A stretch of DNA of 64,000 bases from Chryseosolibacter sp964493505 (GTDB taxonomy: Bacteria; Bacteroidota; Bacteroidia; Cytophagales; Cyclobacteriaceae), in assembly GCA_964493505.1 (NCBI GenBank), contig CAZBNP010000008.1:62001-126000 (forward strand). The letters run 5' to 3'. This document shows positions 9,256 through 17,466 of this stretch, piece after piece. Both the position numbers and the translations under genes were made by a program. Position 1 is the stretch's first letter. Every line of letters starts with the position of its first letter. Under the pieces are notes generated by a model, which did no database searches, had not been told where the DNA came from, and saw nothing but the letters and a program-made list of their open reading frames with translations.

Positions 9256-10272
9256 ATGCGACTACTTAAACGTTTTCTCGCAGGAGGTCTTGTTCTTCTC
9301 CTACTGTTCGTTGTGCTGATGTTGATGCCACGGGCCTATTCAGTGTTCTTTCCCGAAAAGCCGCCTGTAGGGTATCACTACCTTTGGACTTCCTACCTGG
9401 CGATCATGACCGGCCTCGAACGCATCGTAGAGACCAACCCACCCGTTCCCGATGATCTCGACATGACCCGGAATATCGAATACAAGAATATCGAAGGCAA
9501 CTCGCTACAATTGGATTTTCTAAAACCACGTAACGTGAACACGACCCTGCCGCTGGCGGTCATGATACACGGCGGTTCATGGAGGCACGGCAATCGCGCC
9601 GACATGATGCCTATCATGATCGACCTGGCCAGGCGCGGTTACGCTACGGCCACTGTGTCTTACCGGCTTAAAGAGACCTATCCCAGTTGTGTAGAGGATA
9701 TCGCCGATGCCGTTAACTGGTTGTTTGAGCACGGCGACGAATACGGATATGATCCCGATCGAGTTGCACTGGTCGGTGCTTCTGCAGGAGCGCATCTTGC
9801 GATGATGGCCGGCTATGGCTGGAAGGAAAAAACAGGTCGGGCTGATTCGATCGTGAATCCCCATCGGATCAAGGCCGTGATCAATATCTTCGGCGCAGTA
9901 GACCTGACAACGGAATTCGGACAGAACCAGCGCCTGGTTCCGTTGTTCATGGGAATGCCCTATGCCGAATCGCCTGAAACCTGGAAGGAAGCATCCCCGA
10001 TCTCTTACGTAGACAGTAACTCACCGCCGACGCTGACTTTGCACGGTACCTCCGACGAACTCGTTCCGGTTGACCAGGCTGACCAACTGAAGCATAGCCT
10101 CGACAGTCTCGGTGTGCCCTGCGTAGATTACAGGTTCCCATTGTGGCCACACGCGATGATCCTGGTTCAGCGTGTGTATGACTATTGCATTCCCAGGATG
10201 GATGAATTTTTACGTCAATACCTGGACGGTCCTGGGTCGGTGGCCAGTGAGTCGAGAGGCAGTAGTGAATAG
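9256..10272 (+). CDS. Alpha/beta hydrolase, esterase/lipase-like, membrane-anchored
   Basis: A 338-aa protein with an N-terminal hydrophobic segment (FLAGGLVLLLLFVVLMLM) and an alpha/beta hydrolase domain. The oxyanion-hole motif MIHGGSW (HGGxW) and the nucleophile elbow VGASAGAHLA (GxSxG) are clear; Asp is in GTSDELVPVDQA and the catalytic His in PLWPHAM. This pattern matches the BD-FAE/carboxylesterase and kynurenine-formamidase-like group. It starts a run of three plus-strand genes whose other members are membrane-bound. Extracytoplasmic acyl or acetyl ester hydrolysis on an envelope glycan is an inference. Confidence 0.88.
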   Translation: MRLLKRFLAGGLVLLLLFVVLMLMPRAYSVFFPEKPPVGYHYLWTSYLAIMTGLERIVETNPPVPDDLDMTRNIEYKNIEGNSLQLDFLKPRNVNTTLPLAVMIHGGSWRHGNRADMMPIMIDLARRGYATATVSYRLKETYPSCVEDIADAVNWLFEHGDEYGYDPDRVALVGASAGAHLAMMAGYGWKEKTGRADSIVNPHRIKAVINIFGAVDLTTEFGQNQRLVPLFMGMPYAESPETWKEASPISYVDSNSPPTLTLHGTSDELVPVDQADQLKHSLDSLGVPCVDYRFPLWPHAMILVQRVYDYCIPRMDEFLRQYLDGPGSVASESRGSSE

Positions 10273-10282
10273 GTGAACTGAT

Positions 10283-11575
10283 ATGCTGCGTTTAATTGTA
10301 AAAAGAATTTTTATCGTCGCTTTAGGAGCACTTCTTTTATACCTGTTCGGTCCGGGCTTGTGGCATAGGTGGATAACCTACCCCAAGCTCGAGAGAGAAC
10401 TTACCGAATTTCGGTCGAAACGAATTGAGCCCCCATCGCTGACACCGTTGAATACTTATCAAGGCGTACTACATGCCCATAGCTACTGGTCGCATGATAG
10501 TGAAGGCACTTTGAGCAGAATTCTCCCCGCGGCTAAAAAGACCGGCGTTGAGTTTATCTTCCTTACCGACCATCCGCGAAGCAACGCCGATTCATTTCCG
10601 AGGGGATACCAGGGGTATTATGACGGAGTGCTGATCGAGCCGGGTAGTGAAAAGCACGGATACTGCGCCTGGCCTCTTGATACCACCGTCATAGACTGGA
10701 CAGCCGACAGAGACTCCGTGATCAGAGACATAGTCATGAACGGCGGAATCTTTTTCTATGCCCACAGCGAGGAAGACCACAACTGGGGAAATCCCTATTA
10801 TCAGGGCATGGAGATCTACAATATCCACACGGATACGAAAGACGAGTCGTTTGTGCCGGAAGTATTCAACTTCATCGTCAATGGCGACAAATACCGCCAT
10901 TGGGCACTGCGTCAGATATTCGACGAGCAATCGTTTATTCTCGCATTATGGGACTCGCTCAATACTACCCGAAAGATCGTAGGATTTTCGGCGGTTGACG
11001 CTCACGAAAATCAGAATTTTCGCGCCCGCTACCTGGACGACGGCCGGGTAGAATGGTTAGGCCCCAACGCCAACCCTATTGATACAACCCGGTTGACATT
11101 CTGGAATAGGTGGATGTTTCACGAACCCGATGAGGAGGGATGGATCTTTACTTTTATGGTCGACACGTATGAGAGCAGTTTTAACCACGTCACCAACTAC
11201 GTATTCGCTGATACGCTCTCGATCCCTTCACTTTCCACACGCATAAGACAGGGAAATCTCTTTGTGGGATTTAACGGCCTCGGTGATGCGCGAGGCTTTA
11301 TGTTCTGCTCAAAGGATGTTAACGGAAAGGTAAATGCAATCCTTGGCGACTCCATCCCTTCAGGCGATGTCGCATCCCTTCAGGCAGTATCACCACTCCC
11401 GGGAAAGTTCAGGCTCATTCGCAATGGTAGTCTGGTCGAGACGTCGGATGTGCCGGGATACGAGTATCAATGGACGGGACCCGCGGTGCCCGGCGCCTAT
11501 AGAATTGAAGTACATATCGAATTGGCAGGCAAAGACATACCCTGGGTGTACACCAATTCGATCTACGTACACTGA
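10283..11575 (+). CDS. Membrane-anchored PHP-domain metallohydrolase
   Basis: A 430-aa protein with an N-terminal TM (IVKRIFIVALGALLLYLF) and a PHP fold: GVLHAHSYWSHDSEG (HxH plus a third His), FLTDHP, a Glu in VLIEPGSE, FFYAHSEEDH and SAVDAHENQN supply the metal ligands. Such proteins hydrolyse phosphomonoesters or phosphodiesters. The C-terminal 130 residues look like a beta-rich accessory domain (LQAVSPLPGKFRLIRNG). It follows the hydrolase after 10 nt, so the two are very likely co-transcribed. The substrate is unknown. Confidence 0.82.
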   Translation: MLRLIVKRIFIVALGALLLYLFGPGLWHRWITYPKLERELTEFRSKRIEPPSLTPLNTYQGVLHAHSYWSHDSEGTLSRILPAAKKTGVEFIFLTDHPRSNADSFPRGYQGYYDGVLIEPGSEKHGYCAWPLDTTVIDWTADRDSVIRDIVMNGGIFFYAHSEEDHNWGNPYYQGMEIYNIHTDTKDESFVPEVFNFIVNGDKYRHWALRQIFDEQSFILALWDSLNTTRKIVGFSAVDAHENQNFRARYLDDGRVEWLGPNANPIDTTRLTFWNRWMFHEPDEEGWIFTFMVDTYESSFNHVTNYVFADTLSIPSLSTRIRQGNLFVGFNGLGDARGFMFCSKDVNGKVNAILGDSIPSGDVASLQAVSPLPGKFRLIRNGSLVETSDVPGYEYQWTGPAVPGAYRIEVHIELAGKDIPWVYTNSIYVH

Positions 11576-11689
11576 TATCACCTCTTCCGAAGAGTGTGAG
11601 CTATCCGTTTTAGGGAGTGGCGTAAAGAGCGCACACACCGCGGGAACAAACTTTGTAGTGTTGGTTACAGACTACATCTGGAGTTCCGT

Positions 11690-13417
11690 ATGGTAGGTGA
11701 AAAAGATAAAATCGCCGCGACATCCGCCCAAAAACAAGCCGGGACCGGGATTGAGAAATATGCTTTACTGGCGCTTGCGCTGGTGATCCTGGCCGTGATC
11801 CTGTTCATATTTGAGTCGGAGATCCTGGCGCTTGTACTCCCGCACCTCTCGTACGATGGCAGGAAGTCTGTCGCCTTCTATACAAACCTGTTCCAGCTCA
11901 TATCCTCCGAACTTTTCTGGTACGCCGGATTTATCATGCTGTTTGTTGTTATCGGGGCAAATGTTCCGCCCTCATACCTGACCAGCTCAATCGGCAGATC
12001 CTCTTCCATTAAGTCAGCATTCACGGTCATGGTCTCGGCATTGATGATGACCCTTGTGATCGTATACTTTGTTTTTGACCGGTTTCCCAATTCCGGAGAC
12101 GAATATGTCTACCTGTTTCAGGCCAGGACAATGGCGTCAGGGCAACTCTGGGAGAAGGCCCATGAGCTTCCGCAGTTTTTTCACTTCAACCATATCGCAC
12201 AGAAAGATGGTATCATCGTCGGGCGCTTCCCTCCCGGATGGCCCGCAATTCTTGCACTCGCATTTTACGCCGACATCCCGGCGTCTATTGTCAACCCGAT
12301 CTTCGCCGTGATCGCACTGGCGATCTACTACACCTTTGCCCGACGACAGTACTCAAACAGAGTAGCCTTCTGCGCACTTGTCGCACTCGCGTTCACGTCG
12401 TACTTCCTCTATTTTTCCGCGTCCTACTTTTCACATATATCCTGTATGGTGGCGATCCTTGCATTCGTCGCCTGCCTGTACCGGTATATGGATACCCGGG
12501 CAGCTGGCTATCTCGCAGTTGCCGGACTTTTTCTCGGAGTCGCCGCCATCATCAGGCCCTTCACCGCCTTCCTGATCTTTCTTCCATTCCTACCCATGCT
12601 CATCGCCCGCTATCGACGCAAATCATTACCCATGCTCTTCTGGATTGGTATCGGAGCACTACCGGGCATGATCTTTCTCCTGTGGTACAACTATGCCATT
12701 ACAGGAGATCCGCTATTGCCGGTAACGAAGTGGACGTTTCCGAACGAAGGCCTTGGGTTTGTAAAGGGACATACCCCGCTGAAAGGCGTAGAGCACCTGG
12801 TCAGGCAGGCGGGAATGTTCCTGTATTGGAGCTCACCCGCATTGCTGATCCTATATATCATCTATCTTCTTCAAAAGCTGATGAACAGAACCGACCGACT
12901 GCGGCATGTCGAAGACTACGCATTCGCATGCCTGGCAATCGGACATTTCTTTTATTATGAGATTGGCGGAGATCAATACGGTCCCAGGTTTCTGCTTGAA
13001 GGGCTGCCATTCCTCGTTTTGTTCGTTACCAGGAGCGTGCTGGCTTCATCATCGCATCGCGCAACGGCACTGTTCGTCGCGGGATGCATTTACGCGGTTG
13101 TCAAAATACCGGTCGTCTCCGAAAGAGAACAAGCCGTGGTAAAAGAGCGAACCGACCTATACAGGCAGGTAGCGGAACACGATCTGAAAGATGCCGTGGT
13201 ATTGCTATCTTCCTATGTAGGAGACATTCGCCCGATGCCGGTTGGGGATTTGACCAGAAACGACCCGCTGTACGATACCGGTGTCCTGTTCGCGCTGGAT
13301 ATTCCGGGTCAAAACGCAGCATTGTTTGAATACTATCCGCGTCGGGACTTTTACCGGTATGAGTGGCTGCAAAGCCAGGGAAAGGGGCGTTTGGTAAAGC
13401 TGGATTCTCGTCGCTGA
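11690..13417 (+). CDS. Polytopic membrane glycosyltransferase, ArnT/PMT-like
   Basis: A 575-aa integral membrane protein with about 11-12 hydrophobic helices and a GT-C-like first loop containing an acidic pair (NSGDEYVYLFQART, about residue 130), where ArnT/PMT enzymes hold catalytic acids. GRFPPGWPAILAL and GPRFLLEGLPFL are typical of the family, which moves sugars from polyprenyl-phosphate donors to acceptors on the outer face of the inner membrane. It follows the PHP gene at 114 nt. Lipid A, protein or exopolysaccharide could be the acceptor. Confidence 0.8.
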   Translation: MVGEKDKIAATSAQKQAGTGIEKYALLALALVILAVILFIFESEILALVLPHLSYDGRKSVAFYTNLFQLISSELFWYAGFIMLFVVIGANVPPSYLTSSIGRSSSIKSAFTVMVSALMMTLVIVYFVFDRFPNSGDEYVYLFQARTMASGQLWEKAHELPQFFHFNHIAQKDGIIVGRFPPGWPAILALAFYADIPASIVNPIFAVIALAIYYTFARRQYSNRVAFCALVALAFTSYFLYFSASYFSHISCMVAILAFVACLYRYMDTRAAGYLAVAGLFLGVAAIIRPFTAFLIFLPFLPMLIARYRRKSLPMLFWIGIGALPGMIFLLWYNYAITGDPLLPVTKWTFPNEGLGFVKGHTPLKGVEHLVRQAGMFLYWSSPALLILYIIYLLQKLMNRTDRLRHVEDYAFACLAIGHFFYYEIGGDQYGPRFLLEGLPFLVLFVTRSVLASSSHRATALFVAGCIYAVVKIPVVSEREQAVVKERTDLYRQVAEHDLKDAVVLLSSYVGDIRPMPVGDLTRNDPLYDTGVLFALDIPGQNAALFEYYPRRDFYRYEWLQSQGKGRLVKLDSRR

Positions 13418-13430
13418 AAACCAACCGGAT

Positions 13431-14219
13431 TCACTCACGGTTGGTATTCACTTTCTTCGCGAACATATTGTAAGAATCAATAACACCGTACTCGAATTTG
13501 CCGAATGCATCCAGCGTGTTTATAATCTGCCGGCTACCTGATATTTTTTCTTCTATGATAAACGTGACGTTATCGAAATACCGGATAAAATGCTCGGACC
13601 CCTTCAGCATTTCGACTTCCATTCCCTCAATGTCAATCTTAACGAGGATATTGTTGGAAGGATGCAGGTTGAGTGTTTTGAAAACCTCATCCATCGGCCT
13701 GATTTCACCCTGTGTTGTCTGTGCTGTCGCGGTGTTCACCCGGTGGTTTGCTCCGGGATTGACAGCGTGCAGCTTGAAGTGTTCGATGGAAGATTTGTCG
13801 CCCAGCCCAAAATTGAACGCCCTGACTTTATTCTGCAGGCCGTTCAGAGCGATATTCTTTGTGAGCATTTCATAGCTGCCCGGAACTGGTTCAAACGCGA
13901 AGCAGCGGTATCCCTTTCGGGCTAGCCAGACTGAATATTCACCAATGCATGCCCCCACATCAAAGAACACATCAAACCGTTGTGCCTCGATAAAGTGCTT
14001 GAGATCTACCTCGTAGGCATAGTTGACGTAAACGAAATCGAGGGTCCCTTTGCGGGTTTCAAACACACCGAGCCGGGAATTTATGCGCTTACCCGACGAA
14101 TACGACCGGCGAGTCAGCGCATAGAGCGCTCCATTCATAGCAGCGTCGAATTCTGCGAAGCGGAGGAATTCATAAAAGTAGAGGCAATACACCTTTACCC
14201 TATTTAAAAGCCGGGTCAT
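13431..14219 (-). CDS. FkbM family methyltransferase
   Basis: A 262-aa class I SAM-dependent methyltransferase. FDVFFDVGACIGEYSVWLARKGYRCFAFEPVPGSYEMLTKN (residues about 98-138) contains motif I and the acidic residue that binds SAM ribose; LVKIDIEGMEVEMLKG is the signature of the FkbM group. Such enzymes O-methylate sugars in glycans or antibiotics. It is convergent with the membrane glycosyltransferase (13 nt between stops), so it is a separate unit, though a role in envelope glycan modification fits. Confidence 0.9.
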   Translation of the reverse strand: MTRLLNRVKVYCLYFYEFLRFAEFDAAMNGALYALTRRSYSSGKRINSRLGVFETRKGTLDFVYVNYAYEVDLKHFIEAQRFDVFFDVGACIGEYSVWLARKGYRCFAFEPVPGSYEMLTKNIALNGLQNKVRAFNFGLGDKSSIEHFKLHAVNPGANHRVNTATAQTTQGEIRPMDEVFKTLNLHPSNNILVKIDIEGMEVEMLKGSEHFIRYFDNVTFIIEEKISGSRQIINTLDAFGKFEYGVIDSYNMFAKKVNTNRE

Positions 14220-14319
14220 TGCAATGGGTTAAGCGCCAGGAGAGAATTTTCAGTGAGAGCCATGAAAATAATCATACCCGAAATGGAGCAGCACGCCGGC
14301 TGTTGCAGGTACCGGGTGA

Positions 14320-15615
14320 TTAGTTGTCTATATCCGTTAACGCCGGTCGCGTATCGGAAGGGTCGCGCTTTTCGTAGTGAAGCCGGAACTTCCTGAGATC
14401 CGGAGTACGCCGCCTCTCGCGGTTTAGCTCATACTGGTAGACAGTTTGCCCCAGTTCAAAAAGGAAGGGCCAGCCCATATCTGTATACTCGTAGCGGTTA
14501 TCATTGAGAATACCATCACTGTTGACATAGACTGTTGATGTCAGCATAAACTCGACACTGTTTTTGAAGTCGACCACATACGAGACATCCGTGAGGAAGC
14601 CATACGCCCACCCGACTTTGTTGAACACCCGGACATCGGGTGGCATTTGATGGCTCCCGTTCCTGAAATAGAACTTGACATAGCTGTCGTAGTATTGTGC
14701 CGTGTCATACTTGGGGTAGTTGGTTTCTGAAGGGTATTGCGACAGAAACTGGTATAGGAACTCACGGTCCTCGGCCAGCAGGAGGAAGCGTTGATGTTCA
14801 GGAACGGACTCTGGGAACAGGACTGCCTGCAGCATTCGCTGCAGGTCCTCCAGTCCGATGATATTTGCGCCGGTGAAATCAATCGGCTGGTGAACGAGAC
14901 TGTCACGATTGTTGATATGTCCTTTTCCCACCTTGATGACCCTGTCGAAGTTGATGACATCGCTATTGTATGCCGCCCGCTGCCTGTAAACCACGCGCCC
15001 GTTTTTGTCGAGGAACCGCACAGGGTTTGTATGGCGGTTTTGTTCTTCCGTGAATCCCATAAATTGTCGGATGATACGGGTATTGTTGTATCCCTTCTCG
15101 TGTAACCATTGGTTGATCGACCTCTGCCCCACGAATTGGTAGAGACGATTGTAGGCGTCGTTGTCGCTGACCAGGAAAGCTTTTTTGATGTAATGCGCAA
15201 TGGACGGGAAATAGTTTTTCGAAGTGCTGTCATGCAAGGCTCTGACCTGTCCTTCATAGCTGCTGTCGAACTGTATGGTCGTGTACTTAGTGACGTTTCC
15301 CCGCCTGATGAGGTTTATTTTTTCCAGTGCCAGGAACGCCAGTGGCATTTTGACGGTGGAGGCGGGGTTAAAGAAGAGGTCGTTGTTAAAATTGTAGTAG
15401 TAGTTTTTGAATGACGGAACATTGTTCACATCTCTGTTGATCTGCGTGTAGATGATCTGCAGCCGGAAGGAATCCGGGTGGTTGATGATGACCTTCATCA
15501 ACTCACTGTTGCTGCGATGCAGCATATTGTGCAATAGGGAATCCGTCTTTTGCTGACCCCGGAGGGGTTGAGTGGTCATCAGGGAAGTGACGAGGAGAAG
15601 GAGTATAGTTCTCAT
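14320..15615 (-). CDS. Class-A beta-lactamase-like serine hydrolase, exported
   Basis: A 431-aa protein with a signal peptide (MRTILLLLVTSLMTTQPLRGQ). The penicillin-binding fold motifs are present: SxxK as NPASTVKMPLA (about residue 85), SDN as LVSDNDAYNRLY, and a KTG-like KVG in FNKVGWAYGFLTD. It is longer than a true class A beta-lactamase (about 290 aa) and lacks an obvious omega-loop ExxLN, so a peptidase or esterase of the beta-lactamase2 family is more likely than drug resistance. It is a single-gene unit. Confidence 0.8.
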   Translation of the reverse strand: MRTILLLLVTSLMTTQPLRGQQKTDSLLHNMLHRSNSELMKVIINHPDSFRLQIIYTQINRDVNNVPSFKNYYYNFNNDLFFNPASTVKMPLAFLALEKINLIRRGNVTKYTTIQFDSSYEGQVRALHDSTSKNYFPSIAHYIKKAFLVSDNDAYNRLYQFVGQRSINQWLHEKGYNNTRIIRQFMGFTEEQNRHTNPVRFLDKNGRVVYRQRAAYNSDVINFDRVIKVGKGHINNRDSLVHQPIDFTGANIIGLEDLQRMLQAVLFPESVPEHQRFLLLAEDREFLYQFLSQYPSETNYPKYDTAQYYDSYVKFYFRNGSHQMPPDVRVFNKVGWAYGFLTDVSYVVDFKNSVEFMLTSTVYVNSDGILNDNRYEYTDMGWPFLFELGQTVYQYELNRERRRTPDLRKFRLHYEKRDPSDTRPALTDIDN

Positions 15616-15809
15616 TCGGAGGGTTTAATCGGTTGTACTAAGATAATATTTTACTTTCTAAGGCCGTCTATGAATTTGGGGTGGGGCTAAATGCCTTCCT
15701 AGGACTCAGAACCAGCCTTTTTATTATTGAATCCTAGCGGGATTCTATTAAATTTGCGGCTCTCTTTTGGAGGGCAGGGTTGCAGGCATACCCAGGCTCG
15801 TCCTCAAGC

Positions 15810-15881
15810 GGCCCCGTAGTTCAATGGATAGAATAGAAGTTTCCTAAACTTTTGATGCAGGTTCGATTCCTGCCGGGGCTA
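15810..15881 (+). tRNA. tRNA-Arg (anticodon CCT)
   Basis: A full cloverleaf can be drawn: acceptor GGCCCCG/CGGGGCT, D arm GTTC/GAAT, anticodon stem GAAGT/ACTTT around loop TTCCTAA (anticodon CCT), T arm GCAGG-TTCGATT-CCTGC, discriminator A. CCA is not encoded. A palindromic repeat cluster starts two bases after its end. Confidence 0.95.
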
Positions 15882-15882
15882 C

Positions 15883-15929
15883 CGGTAAAGCAGACAAAGC
15901 CAGCTAGCGCTGGCTTTGTCGCTTTACCG
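15883..15929. repeat. Bulged palindrome 1 (21-bp hairpin just after tRNA-Arg)
   Basis: An almost perfect hairpin: CGGTAAAGC (15883-15891), one unpaired A (15892), GACAAAGCCAGC (15893-15904), a TAGC loop, then the exact complement to 15929. It could be a tRNA transcription terminator but has no T-run. Its AAGC-A-GAc / gTC-GCTT core is shared with the other palindromes in this window. Confidence 0.8.
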
Positions 15930-15931
15930 TC

Positions 15932-15997
15932 CTGAAGCGACCGACATCCTAAAGCGATCGACGATAGGAGATCTGCTTTAGGAGAGGTCTGCTTCAG
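15932..15997. repeat. Bulged palindrome 2, outer element split by an inserted copy
   Basis: The outer arms are CTGAAGC-GACC (15932-15942) and GGTC-T-GCTTCAG (15986-15997). They pair with a single bulged T. Compared with the unit at 33668, GATC/GATC has become GACC/GGTC, a compensatory change that keeps the stem. The expected short loop is interrupted by a second complete unit (15947-15983). Confidence 0.75.
15947..15983. repeat. Bulged palindrome 3, nested inside palindrome 2
   Basis: TCCTAAAGC-GATC (15947-15959) pairs with GATC-T-GCTTTAGGA (15970-15983), with the same bulged T and a 10-nt loop (GACGATAGGA). The outer stem differs from the other units (CTAAAGC/GCTTTAG instead of CTGAAGC/GCTTCAG) by a paired change. 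It sits in the loop of the surrounding unit. Confidence 0.75.
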
Positions 15998-16305
15998 AGG
16001 AAAACCTGATTTCATTTCAGCGTCCCAATACCAATAATCGCAATAGAATCAGTGCGTCTATTGCTGTGGAGATCCAACTTCCATATTGCGTTTATATTTT
16101 ATTCAGTCATAAGGACCACCTTCTTTATACCGGTTATACCACCAATATTGAGCAACGGATCAGGAACCACCATGCTGGAAAGACCAAAAGCACTGCTTCA
16201 CGAATACCACTCGAGCTGGTCTTTGCGAATTTTATCTTTTTGAAGAGGATGCACGAAAACGTGAAATGTACTTCAAGACAACAGCTGGTAAAAAGGCCGT
16301 CAAAC
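15991..16305. repeat. Direct repeat copy 1 (GIY-YIG cassette)
   Basis: About 315 bp starting at GCTTCAGAGG is nearly identical to 17467-17782, with a constant 1,476-bp offset apart from single-base indels. It covers the right arm of palindrome 2, about 70 bp of leader and most of the GIY-YIG gene. Sequence similarity fades after AAAAAGGC. Confidence 0.9.
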
Positions 16306-16317
16306 TTGTCTTCCTAA
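16066..16317 (+). pseudogene. GIY-YIG nuclease gene, copy 1, frameshifted near middle
   Basis: From a GTG start the frame reads PYCVYILFSHKDHLLYTGYT, the GIY-YIG core (YIL...YTGYT), then NIEQRIRNHHAGKTKSTASR, as in small URI-type nucleases. Compared with copy 2, one T is missing near 16220 (CTTTGCG instead of CTTTTGCG). After that point the frame leaves the family sequence (FLKRMHENVKCTS) and stops early; the proper C-terminus (DARKREMYFKTTAGKKAVKL) continues in another frame. As sequenced it makes a truncated protein. A homopolymer sequencing error cannot be excluded. Confidence 0.75.
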
Positions 16318-16353
16318 AAGACTGCAATTTGACGAGATCTGCAACAGAAAGGA

Positions 16354-16371
16354 TCGATATTAGACCGCTTC
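16354..16371. repeat. 18-bp direct repeat flanking hicAB, left copy
   Basis: TCGATATTAGACCGCTTC recurs with one mismatch at 17454-17471, exactly 1,100 bp away. The GACCGCTTC end resembles one arm of the bulged palindromes. The two copies bracket the hicAB module. Confidence 0.7.
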
Positions 16372-16520
16372 GGGCCACCATAAATCCGGTCCATTTAAAA
16401 AGATTCAAATTACATATGTATTAAAAGCGGACTTAATGGTTAGGACTAACCAGCGAAAAGAACAAAACAGTGATCCGAATGTGGCCTTCGTCCGCCGTAA
16501 ACTATTTCAACTAATACGAG

Positions 16521-16901
16521 TCACAGAATATTCACTTCGCTTAACTCTTTACCTACTTCCTGCAGCCCCTCAACAATTTTTTCCGTCTGTTTTTCAGAGG
16601 GTTTCTTTCTCCCCTGAACATATTGAGACAGTAGGGTGTAATTCATGCCAATTCTTGTAGCAAATTGCTTAACATTGATAGGGTATAGTTGAAAAAAACT
16701 TGGTATTGAGAAACTTAGATCCAAGTCCTTCTTGGAGACTGCAATTTTTTCACCGGCCTCTTGAAAGTAAAAACTTAAAGCCTCTACAATATTATTGACC
16801 AATTCTTTCACATCTGCTCCCGTGGTATATACGGGATATTTTTCGGCATACGCTGAGTAACCAGTTGAAGTTTTCTCAACAATTATTTTGACTTTTTTCA
16901 T
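16521..16901 (-). CDS. hicB: HicB-family antitoxin with C-terminal HTH
   Basis: A 126-aa protein. The N-terminal HicB fold (KVKIIVEKTSTGYSAYAEKYPVY, then a helix EALSFYFQEAGEKI) mimics an inactive RNase H and binds HicA. The C-terminal part (YPINVKQFATRIGMNYTLLSQYVQGRKKPSEKQTEKIVEGL) is an Xre-type helix-turn-helix expected to repress its own promoter. It follows hicA by 66 nt on the same strand, toxin first, which is common for HicAB. It neutralises the toxin and controls expression. Confidence 0.9.
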   Translation of the reverse strand: MKKVKIIVEKTSTGYSAYAEKYPVYTTGADVKELVNNIVEALSFYFQEAGEKIAVSKKDLDLSFSIPSFFQLYPINVKQFATRIGMNYTLLSQYVQGRKKPSEKQTEKIVEGLQEVGKELSEVNIL

Positions 16902-16967
16902 TGAGGAATCATGTTCATTCTTGAACCTGCATCATTATCGCAAAATACAAGCTGGCATCGGCCAGGT

Positions 16968-17150
16968 TCATATCCCTGCCTGCTTTCGAATAGCCTTTTC
17001 CGTTCCAGTGGCAATTTCATTCGAACCATGGTCGGGAAAAATGATAAAGTCTTTTCGATCTGGATGAATAAGCTTTAAATGACTACCTTTTTGACTAATA
17101 ACTCGCCAACCGGCTCTCCGTAATTTGCGGAGCAATTCTGAACTCTTCAT
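16968..17150 (-). CDS. hicA: HicA-family mRNA interferase toxin
   Basis: A 60-aa protein with the dsRBD-like HicA signature: MKSSELLRKLRRAGW, then SQKGSHLKLIHPD with the catalytic His in GSH, and a C-terminal EIATGTEKAIRKQAGI typical of the family. HicA toxins cleave mRNA, and translation stops until HicB binds. Full length for the family and apparently intact. It lies between two broken GIY-YIG copies, and AT-rich palindromes upstream are probable HicB operators. Confidence 0.93.
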   Translation of the reverse strand: MKSSELLRKLRRAGWRVISQKGSHLKLIHPDRKDFIIFPDHGSNEIATGTEKAIRKQAGI

Positions 17151-17224
17151 TTGCTAACAAATTGAAACTTAATTTTTTAAGAGTTTTCATAAGCACTTAT
17201 TTCAGGTATAGAGGTACAACAAAG

Positions 17225-17276
17225 GTATATTTTACTATACTTCCAAGCAAATTATAAAAGGTATATTTTTATATAC
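17225..17276 (-). promoter_or_regulatory. Two tandem palindromic operators upstream of hicA
   Basis: GTATATTTTACTATAC (17225-17240; arms GTATA/TATAC) and GTATATTTTTATATAC (17261-17276; arms GTATAT/ATATAC) lie 36 bp apart centre to centre, both preceded by AAAGG or AAAAG. They lie 75-126 bp upstream of the hicA start in an AT-rich stretch and are the best candidates for HicB binding and autoregulation. Confidence 0.55.
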
Positions 17277-17280
17277 TTTT

Positions 17281-17466
17281 AATTAACGCACAAGTGAAAG
17301 GGTTAGTTCGCTTTTGGTGATATGCTGCTCAAGCGGCTATATTCAGGCACATAATTCTCAAAACAGGCACACATCCGTTTCAGCGCATTCTTCCCGTTGC
17401 CAAGTATCAGGGTTGAAAAGTAGCGAACCTGTAAAGATGTGCTAGGAAGTAGTTCGATATTCGACC
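17281..17466. other. Unassigned stretch between hicA operators and GIY-YIG copy 2
   Basis: The gene-free stretch from hicA (ends 17150) to copy 2 begins with the operators and continues with this 186-bp piece. A 62-codon minus frame crosses it (LILGNGKNALKRMCACFEN...), but it begins in the repeated DNA and I recognise no family. The right 18-bp direct repeat (17454-17471) ends it. Confidence 0.4.

Noticed and set aside
12238..12960. A 240-codon plus-strand frame inside the membrane glycosyltransferase gene
   Set aside because: It lies in another frame of a clearly coding, hydrophobic ORF, has Arg/Ser/His-rich composition and no family resemblance.
14541..15257. A 238-codon minus-strand frame inside the serine hydrolase gene
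   Set aside because: Overlaps an ORF with all beta-lactamase-fold motifs; composition (Ser/Thr/Arg-rich) is typical of a shifted frame.
15821..16015. A 64-codon minus frame across tRNA-Arg and the palindromes
   Set aside because: It covers a tRNA and repeats on the opposite strand and has no protein-like features.
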